20,162 nt of DNA from Rhodococcus sp. (in: high G+C Gram-positive bacteria) (GTDB taxonomy: Bacteria; Actinomycetota; Actinomycetes; Mycobacteriales; Mycobacteriaceae). Made by a program: the position numbers and the translations under genes. Below the pieces are notes generated by a model. That model had not been told where the DNA came from, ran no database searches, and saw only the letters and a program-made list of their open reading frames with translations. The stretch lies in the NCBI GenBank assembly GCA_012515885.1, contig JAAYXN010000333.1:1-20162 (forward strand), written 5' to 3'. Shown here piece by piece: positions 15,450-20,162 of the stretch (position 1 is the first letter of the stretch; every line of letters starts with the position of its first letter).

Positions 15450-16129
15450 ACGCGATCAGGCCTCCGATCCGAGCACCCCGACGGGTGCTCGGGTCACCTC
15501 TGCCCGCAGGTCGCGCAGCGACCGAGGACAGAGGCCAGCGGAAACCGGAGACAAAGCGCGTCAGCGGTTTGTCGGACGGTTACCCTGCTGGCCTGACCTA
15601 TAACGATTCGAGGGAGACGCTGCGCAGCAGTGGCTCGGAGGCTCGAAGTGTTGGAGGTCGCGGCGTAGCGGTGTCGGGTGGTTCCCCGGCATCCGTGCAG
15701 CCGCGCGACAGCACCTTTGCCGATGTTCCGGTGAAGGAGATGGAGCAGCACGGCGGGCATGCCCGCCGTGCCAGCAGGAGCACTCGGGCACGTCGCGACG
15801 TGTCGCTCGACGTACGGCTCACCACGGCAGAGCGCGAAGCGATCCGCGACCGCGCACGGGTGCTCAGTGTGAAGCCGTCGGCGTGGGCGCGTGCGGTCAT
15901 GCTCGACGCCCTCGACCAGCGCCACGCCCTCGAAGCCGCCATGCAGCAGACCGCACGCGAGACCCCGACCCCCGAGCTTGCCGAGGCCGTCGAGCAGTTG
16001 CGCCGCGTCGGCGTGAACCTCAACCAGACGCTTCGCAAGGGTCAGGCCGTCGATACGAGCCTGCTGCGTGCAGTGCTCGGCGCGGTGAGCGAGGTTCGTG
16101 CTGCTCTCGGGGATCGGACAGCATCATGA
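15446..16129 (+). CDS. mobC: MobC-type mobilisation accessory protein with long N-terminal extension
   Basis: Residues from about 115 to the end match MobC relaxosome proteins. VSLDVRLTTAEREAIRDRA and VKPSAWARAVML fit a ribbon-helix-helix-like DNA-binding region, and ELAEAVEQLRRVGVNLNQ is the hallmark MobC segment. MobC helps open the DNA at oriT for the relaxase. The 227 residues are about twice the usual length. The first 110 residues are Ser/Gly/Arg-rich without recognisable domain character and cover DNA that might hold the oriT. The GTG start is supported by overlap with the previous stop (GTGA). A start at ATG 15740, preceded at once by AGGAG, would give a normal-sized MobC but the spacing is too tight. 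The stop overlaps the relaxase ATG by 4 bp. Confidence 0.85.
   Translation: MNAIRPPIRAPRRVLGSPLPAGRAATEDRGQRKPETKRVSGLSDGYPAGLTYNDSRETLRSSGSEARSVGGRGVAVSGGSPASVQPRDSTFADVPVKEMEQHGGHARRASRSTRARRDVSLDVRLTTAEREAIRDRARVLSVKPSAWARAVMLDALDQRHALEAAMQQTARETPTPELAEAVEQLRRVGVNLNQTLRKGQAVDTSLLRAVLGAVSEVRAALGDRTAS
15559..15590 (+). other. Candidate oriT/nic region, speculative
   Basis: An imperfect inverted repeat, CGTCAG (15559-15564) with CGGACG (15573-15578), lies just 5' of GGTTACCCTGCTGG. TACCCTGC (15581-15588) differs by one base from TATCCTGC, the nic core of IncP/MOBP relaxases, which is also preceded by an inverted repeat. The relaxase here is MOBP-like, which makes the match meaningful, but short matches arise by chance. 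It lies inside the poorly conserved N-terminal part of mobC. Confidence 0.3.
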
Positions 16130-17115
16130 GCACGATCACGGTTCAACCGTCGAAGGACGCCGCCTCCTCGACCGCATACGTCCTCTACGGCAACGACAAG
16201 CAGTTTCGTGAGCGCCTGCGGTCGCGCGGGCAGACCCGCGCCGCCGCTATCGCGCTCTCGATGCAGAACGGCAGCACGTCACCGGCTGAGTTCGTGGAGC
16301 GCGCGCAGCGCCTCGCCAAAGCAATGAACCGCAAGAACGAGCTCTACTCATACGTTCTCGCGTTCCATCCCGACGAGTTCGACGTGACCAGCCGCGCCGA
16401 CATGGAGCGCATCAAGGAGATCGCCTCGACACTCGCTGACCGGATGCACTCGGCAGATCATCTCGTGGTCGTCCATTCCGACTCGGCGGGCGGGCACGGC
16501 CACGCCCACATCCTCGTGATGAACCACGACAACCTGACCGGTAAGAGCTTGCAGCGGTTCACGTCGTGGAAGCGTGGTCTGCATCAACTCAATGACGAGT
16601 TGATGCGTGAAGAGGGTTTGCGGGTGTTGCCGAGTCCGACCGTGCCGAAGCCGGGCTGGGAGCAGCGCCGTGAGGCGTTCGCACCGGGCGGGTTCGAGCA
16701 AACCCTCGGCGATGCCGTGTTCGCCTCGTTGAACGATGCCCGTGCTGTCGATCAGGCAGGGTTCGAGCGGGTGCTCGGCGAGCACGGCGTCACCCTCGCG
16801 GTAACGAACCGCGACGGTTGGAGCTTCAAGATGCGCCGCACCGACAACGGGCGCATTGGCCGCAAGAAGGCTTCGGTGCTCACGCCCGAGTTCACCGCCG
16901 AGGCCGCCGCCGAGATGTTCCGGCAACGAGCAGCGAGCCTCACGCCCGCCCCGAAGCCGGTTCAAGGGCTCGACCTCGAGCCCGACGAGTTCGAGCAGAT
17001 CGCCATGCGTCTCAAGCGTCGCATGGCCTCGAAGACCCCCAAGACTCCCGCGCGGGAACGGTTCTTGCGCGAGCGTCAGCGCCAGCCCCAGCGAGACCGG
17101 GAATACGGCGACTGA
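16126..17115 (+). CDS. Relaxase, MOBP-like
   Basis: The 329-residue protein contains the three-histidine metal motif of conjugative relaxases in VVHSDSAGGHGHAHILVMN: His124, His126 and His128, with His117 and Asp119 upstream. Tyr18 or Tyr21 in SSTAYVLYGND is at the right place for the tyrosine that nicks and covalently holds the DNA 5' end. Basic residues dominate the C-terminus (LKRRMASKTPK and the Arg/Gln-rich tail). It would nick at oriT and pilot the single strand into a recipient, together with the MobC just upstream. The ATG overlaps the mobC stop (ATGA). A longer frame back to 15883 only overlaps mobC and is not supported. No helicase or primase domain is fused. No coupling protein or T4SS gene is visible, so it may rely on another conjugation system. 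Confidence 0.9.
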   Translation: MSTITVQPSKDAASSTAYVLYGNDKQFRERLRSRGQTRAAAIALSMQNGSTSPAEFVERAQRLAKAMNRKNELYSYVLAFHPDEFDVTSRADMERIKEIASTLADRMHSADHLVVVHSDSAGGHGHAHILVMNHDNLTGKSLQRFTSWKRGLHQLNDELMREEGLRVLPSPTVPKPGWEQRREAFAPGGFEQTLGDAVFASLNDARAVDQAGFERVLGEHGVTLAVTNRDGWSFKMRRTDNGRIGRKKASVLTPEFTAEAAAEMFRQRAASLTPAPKPVQGLDLEPDEFEQIAMRLKRRMASKTPKTPARERFLRERQRQPQRDREYGD

Positions 17116-17145
17116 CACCCCATCGGTTCAACGAAAGGAATGATG

Positions 17146-17796
17146 ATGAACCGCAGCCAGATGATCCACGACCTCAACAAGCAGTACGTCGAGCACGCGC
17201 TCGGCGAGACGACGCTCCTGCACGACGACAAGCTGATCGAGCCCACGCTCGCCGCGCTCAACGTGCGCCGGAACGACGGCCCCGGTCAGGCGGGGCAGCC
17301 CGCCTATGTCGTGCTCGGCCCGAACGGCGACCCGATCAGCGCCGCGATCTCCGAGACTGCCCTCGGCGACGGACTCACCGTGCGCGAGATCGCCTCCACG
17401 ATCACGGCGAATCGCGAGGCCATGCTCGCCGACCACGCCGAGCTGGTGCGCCTCGCCCAGAGCGGCACGGGCGGCGGCAGCGCTCCCGAGCTTCAGTACC
17501 GGCCCGGTCGCCCGCTCGCTGACCGCATGGTGGACTTCACCGACCTCACCCCCGACGAGCAGCAGGCCGCCCGCGAGGCGCTGGCCGTGCAGCGCGAGGC
17601 GCAGCAGCGGCTCAACCAGATCATCGCGAACGCGAGGCGTCGCCGCGAGGCGAAGGCGAAGGCCGAGACGGCGGAGCGCGAGCGTCGCGCGGCACAGATG
17701 CAGCGCCTCGGACAGAAGCGCCCCGTCATCCGCCCGCACTTCACCGCGCCCAGCATCGAGGATGCCAAGCCCGACGCCTACGAGCCCGAGTTCTAA
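17146..17796 (+). CDS. Unknown element protein, 216 residues
   Basis: I do not recognise this protein. Three consecutive ATGs exist (17140, 17143, 17146). The last is chosen because AAAGGA at 17134-17139 then has a normal 6-nt spacing. The N-terminal half (SQMIHDLNKQYVEHALGE, AALNVRRNDG, YVVLGPNGDPISAAISE) looks like a small mixed fold. The region from about 130 to 190 is a Gln/Ala/Arg-rich helix, probably a coiled coil (DEQQAAREALAVQREAQQRL), followed by a basic stretch. It is the last gene before a strong terminator and 30 nt after the relaxase, so it is probably transcribed with the mobilisation genes. No enzyme motif, signal peptide or membrane segment is seen. Confidence 0.8.
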   Translation: MNRSQMIHDLNKQYVEHALGETTLLHDDKLIEPTLAALNVRRNDGPGQAGQPAYVVLGPNGDPISAAISETALGDGLTVREIASTITANREAMLADHAELVRLAQSGTGGGSAPELQYRPGRPLADRMVDFTDLTPDEQQAAREALAVQREAQQRLNQIIANARRRREAKAKAETAERERRAAQMQRLGQKRPVIRPHFTAPSIEDAKPDAYEPEF

Positions 17797-17805
17797 ACCC
17801 GAACT

Positions 17806-17841
17806 GGGGTGCCCCGCGAGGATCAACTCGCGGGGCACCCC
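17806..17841. terminator. Bidirectional terminator hairpin ending the element's main operon
   Basis: A perfect 15-bp stem, GGGGTGCCCCGCGAG (17806-17820) with its complement (17827-17841), closes a 6-nt loop GATCAA. It lies 9 bp after the unknown gene ending at 17796 and 5 bp from the end of the convergent minus-strand gene, so it can end both transcripts. Confidence 0.9.
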
Positions 17842-17846
17842 TGGCG

Positions 17847-18170
17847 TCATGCCGACATGCGCGCCGTCTCGGCGTACTCCCGCAACGCCCGCCACAAGCT
17901 GCTGCCCGGTCGCACCGGGCGGGTCTCGCTCTCGCCGCCCCAGAACCCCGCAATGTGCGCGCTCACCACGGCTCCGTCTTCATCGAGGTCGGCGACGGCT
18001 TCGACGTGCGGCCCGCCGACCGCGAGCACCACCACAAGCTGTGTGCGGGTGGTCACTTCGAGCGGCGCTTCCCAAAGCTCATCGAACGGGTCGTCGCTGG
18101 CGTAGATTTCATCGAACTGCTCGGCCTGAGCGTCGATCTGACGGGTGAGCATCTGGCTCGTGCTGGACAT
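17847..18170 (-). CDS. Small acidic protein of unknown function, possibly of a plasmid/ICE-borne family
   Basis: From the ATG at 18168-18170, with AGGAGG (18177-18182) 6 nt upstream, the gene encodes 107 residues. The longer frame to 18230 adds only a Pro/Arg-rich stretch without a ribosome site. The protein is acidic (QFDEIYASDDPFDELWEAPLE), then has a beta-rich core (LVVVLAVGGPHVEAVADLDEDG) ending near GFWGGES. The order acidic start, 'APL-V' strand, GGP turn and D-E-G strand recalls small uncharacterised proteins on plasmids and ICEs, but I cannot name the family. It is transcribed against the polymerase-relaxase operon and shares its terminator. Acidic proteins on mobile elements are sometimes DNA mimics or anti-defence factors; that is speculation here. 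Confidence 0.7.
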   Translation of the reverse strand: MSSTSQMLTRQIDAQAEQFDEIYASDDPFDELWEAPLEVTTRTQLVVVLAVGGPHVEAVADLDEDGAVVSAHIAGFWGGESETRPVRPGSSLWRALREYAETARMSA

Positions 18171-18574
18171 GGGGTTCCTCCTCGGTCTTCTTCGCGGGTT
18201 CGCGGTGAATGTGAGGACAGGCTGAGCCACGCCGACAGGCGGGAGCCAAGCACGCGGGAAAAGCCCTGCACGGCGCAGTTATGCTGCGACGGGCGAGGCT
18301 GGCCGAGGGCTTGGTGCCCGGTTGGTGGAGGGGCTAGTTTGTGGGAACTATCACAGTGGGCTCGCGAGGCGTGAAAGATGGTCGAGGCTCGATGTTGTGG
18401 GCGCGTTCCGCAGCATGCATCCATTCAGAAGTCAGCAGGTCGATCTTAGAGATCGCACTGTGTTGCAGAGAGGGTTCGAGCAAGTCGGTGGCTTCTGAGC
18501 CGCGGGTGAACATTGCGTGTATGCAGCGCGGCGAGTAACGCCAGTCCCGGATCGTGTCTTACTCTGAGGAAGAA
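18171..18574. other. Stretch of about 400 bp without a convincing gene, upstream of two divergent genes
   Basis: It must contain the promoters of the minus-strand acidic gene and of chrA, but I cannot identify them with confidence. The base composition is more balanced than in neighbouring element genes. A 59-codon minus-strand frame at 18334-18513 begins MFTRGSEATDLLEP and ends PREPTVIVPTN, but it has no ribosome site and only mild third-position G+C bias. It could be a gene fragment left from an earlier insertion. The plus-strand frame at 18341-18538 has no coding character. Confidence 0.4.
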
Positions 18575-19789
18575 ATGTTAGCCCGAGAAGGTGGCCGTCG
18601 AACTGGCTTTGGTGCGCCGTTGCTGGTCTTTCTGGTGTTCTTGAGGTTGGGGTGCACGTCGTTCGGCGGCCCGATCGCTCATCTTGGGTATTTCCGATCC
18701 GAGTTCGTCGAACGGCGCAGGTGGCTGGGTGATCGCGCGTATGCGGATCTTGTCGCGTTGTGTCAGTTCCTTCCTGGCCCGGCATCGAGCCAGGTCGGCA
18801 TGGCGATTGGTTTGCAGAAAGCCGGGATACTCGGTCTTATCGCCGCATGGCTCGGGTTCACACTGCCATCGGCGGCACTGCTGTTCGGGTTCGCGCTCAG
18901 CGTCTCGACTCTTGGCGACGTGTCGCAGGCGGGGTGGGTGCTGGGCCTGAAGGCTGCGGCGGTCGCGGTCGTGGCTCATGCTGTGCTCGGGATGGCGAAG
19001 TCACTCACGCCCGATGCGCGACGAGCGACTATTGCTGTGGGGGTGCTCGCTGCTGTGCTGCTCATACCCGGCCCGCTGACGATGATCGGCGCAATGATCT
19101 TGGCCGGGGTCGCGGGATTCTTCGTCTGTCGATCCCAGAGCACAGCCGAGAACGATGAACCGCGCTTCCGGGTGCGCTTGCGGCCCGCAGTCGGATGGAT
19201 GAGCCTCGTTGTGTTCGTTATGCTACTCACAGGGTTGCCGATTCTCGCCGCGCTCACCGGCAACGCCGCGGTAAGCCTGATTGACACCTTCTATCGTGCG
19301 GGATCGCTCGTGTTCGGCGGCGGGCATGTCGTGCTCCCGCTCTTGCAGGCCGAGACAGTACAGACTGGACTGGTAGAGCCGGGTGCGTTTCTCGCTGGCT
19401 ATGGCGCCGCGCAGGCGGTGCCAGGGCCGCTGTTCACCTTCGCCGCGTTTCTCGGAGCGGTCACCACGAGCGGCGCGAGTGGGCTGCTCGGCGCATCCAT
19501 TGCGCTGCTCGCGATCTTTCTGCCGTCTGCGCTGCTCGTGATGGGGGTGCTGCCCTTCTGGGAGCGGTTGCGTCGTGCGCCGAGAGTGCAGCGTGTGCTG
19601 ACGGGCGTGAACTCCGGAGTCGTCGGGCTGCTCGCCGCCGCGCTGTACGACCCCGTATTCACCGCGGGTGTCACGAACGCCGCATCACTCGTCGTCGCGG
19701 CACTCGCGTTTGTCGCACTCACGTCCTGGAAAACACCGGCATGGGCGGTAGTGCTCGGGGCCGCAGGCGCCGGGGCATTGCTGCTCTGA
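18575..19789 (+). CDS. chrA: Chromate transporter, ChrA family
   Basis: The 404-residue membrane protein has the two homologous halves of long-chain ChrA transporters. Half one shows SFGGPIAHLGYFR, then LCQFLPGPASSQVG. Half two shows VFGGGHVVLPLL, then QAVPGPLFTFAAFLG. Each half carries the paired GGP/PGP-type motifs and about five or six hydrophobic helices. The two halves are separated by a charged loop near residues 185-205. ChrA exports chromate, or related oxyanions, using the proton motive force. I chose ATG 18575, with GAGGA 4-5 nt before it; GTG 18554 in the same frame lacks a ribosome site. A metal-transport ATPase follows 71 bp downstream, and no ChrB-type regulator is visible. It is probably cargo of the mobile element, though the element's right limit is not seen. 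Confidence 0.9.
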   Translation: MLAREGGRRTGFGAPLLVFLVFLRLGCTSFGGPIAHLGYFRSEFVERRRWLGDRAYADLVALCQFLPGPASSQVGMAIGLQKAGILGLIAAWLGFTLPSAALLFGFALSVSTLGDVSQAGWVLGLKAAAVAVVAHAVLGMAKSLTPDARRATIAVGVLAAVLLIPGPLTMIGAMILAGVAGFFVCRSQSTAENDEPRFRVRLRPAVGWMSLVVFVMLLTGLPILAALTGNAAVSLIDTFYRAGSLVFGGGHVVLPLLQAETVQTGLVEPGAFLAGYGAAQAVPGPLFTFAAFLGAVTTSGASGLLGASIALLAIFLPSALLVMGVLPFWERLRRAPRVQRVLTGVNSGVVGLLAAALYDPVFTAGVTNAASLVVAALAFVALTSWKTPAWAVVLGAAGAGALLL

Positions 19790-19860
19790 ACGCGCTACGC
19801 GGATACTCAGGTGAGGCTGGCCTGCAATGCGAGAAGCGTGCCCGCCTGGGAGGATTGCGC

Positions 19861-20162
19861 ATGAGCCGCTTTTCATCCCTGGTCAGGGCATATCCACTCG
19901 TGATCGCAACACTGTTGGTGGCTATGATCGGGTTGGTTCTTTTAGCGACTCCGGCCATTGAGTCGGCCAGTTGGATTGTGGGTGCGTATGCGCTCGTGAT
20001 TGCCGGGTGGGAGGCGGTCGGGATGATCCGGCAGCTCATCCGAGGGCACGCCGGGCTCGACATTCTTGCGGTGACGGCAATCACCGCTGCAGTGCTCGTT
20101 GGGGAGCCGTGGGCGGCGCTCGTGGTGGTGCTGATGCTCACCGGCGGGGCGGCCCTCGAAGA
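19861..20162 (+). CDS. Heavy-metal translocating P-type ATPase, N-terminal part
   Basis: The frame opens with ATG at 19861, preceded by GGGAGG (19848-19853), and is still open at the window edge after 100 codons. It encodes MSRFSSLVRAYPLVIATLLV, then two hydrophobic helices, the amphipathic turn GMIRQLIRGHAGLDILAVTA and a further helix ending LMLTGGAALE. This is the start of P1B-type metal ATPases, with the GG-LE sequence before the actuator domain. There is no N-terminal CxxC metal-binding domain. The phosphorylation site (DKTGT) and metal-binding CPC lie beyond the window, so the metal cannot be told. With chrA 71 bp upstream it forms a metal-resistance pair, probably co-transcribed. Confidence 0.85.
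   Translation, partial: MSRFSSLVRAYPLVIATLLVAMIGLVLLATPAIESASWIVGAYALVIAGWEAVGMIRQLIRGHAGLDILAVTAITAAVLVGEPWAALVVVLMLTGGAALE

Larger units (their letters stand above)
9364..20162. mobile_element. Integrated element with serine recombinase, family B polymerase and mobilisation genes (pipolin-like), right end outside the window
   Basis: The element begins where the HhH-GPD gene is cut and runs off the right edge. It carries a large serine recombinase, an excisionase-like HTH gene, a family B DNA polymerase, MobC and a relaxase, unknown small genes and metal-resistance cargo. G+C is visibly higher than in the flanking chromosome. No type IV secretion genes are visible, so it may be mobilisable rather than self-transmissible, or the transfer genes may lie outside. 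Its right limit is unknown; the chromate/ATPase genes are placed inside by inference, since no second junction is seen. Confidence 0.7.

Noticed and set aside
15883..16125. Longer N-terminus for the relaxase
   Set aside because: This part overlaps mobC and gives an Arg/Pro-rich shadow sequence; the ATG at 16126 overlaps the mobC stop and begins the homologous protein.
18341..18538. A 65-codon plus-strand frame before chrA
   Set aside because: It has no ribosome site, Ser/Cys-rich composition without coding bias and no similarity to known chromate regulators.

Overview
The window joins two kinds of DNA. Positions 1 to about 9,363 look like chromosome of a mycolic-acid actinobacterium (order Mycobacteriales), by eye somewhat under 60% G+C. 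The evidence is a tmsA/bfaA-tmsB/bfaB gene pair for 10-methyl branched fatty acids, a mycobacterial-type fadA-fadB pair and a long dnaX. From memory, M. tuberculosis has the same FAD-oxidase/methyltransferase pair (Rv3719-Rv3720) next to dnaX (Rv3721c). I cannot name the genus.

Chromosomal layout: the end of tmsA overlaps tmsB by 4 bp (+). A perfect 15-bp hairpin separates tmsB from the convergent fadA-fadB operon (-). Next come dnaX (-, GTG start, probably leaderless) and, divergent from it, a yefM-yoeB toxin-antitoxin pair (+) with an operator-like promoter. Tail to tail with yoeB lies an HhH-GPD DNA-repair gene (-) that lacks its N-terminus.

From about 9,364 to the right edge the DNA is more G+C-rich and reads as an integrated mobile element, whose far end is outside the window. 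A large serine recombinase starts 27 bp from the broken HhH-GPD gene, so that gene is probably the integration site. A 313-bp leader rich in inverted repeats follows, then a small excisionase-like HTH gene with an in-frame TAA at codon 17. A 1031-codon family B DNA polymerase with 3'-5' exonuclease motifs and atypical polymerase motifs overlaps the HTH gene. Then come two unknown small genes, a MobC-type accessory protein, a MOBP-like relaxase and another unknown gene, closed by a perfect hairpin terminator. Several of these genes are coupled by 4-bp overlaps. The set recombinase + HTH + PolB + relaxase resembles pipolins (elements with a self-encoded, sometimes primer-independent PolB) and suggests an element that integrates, copies and transfers itself. 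This is the most interesting part of the window.

The right end carries cargo: a small acidic protein of unknown function (-), a roughly 400-bp stretch with no convincing gene, a chromate transporter (+) and the start of a heavy-metal P-type ATPase (+). I saw no tRNA, rRNA, CRISPR array or intact insertion sequence.
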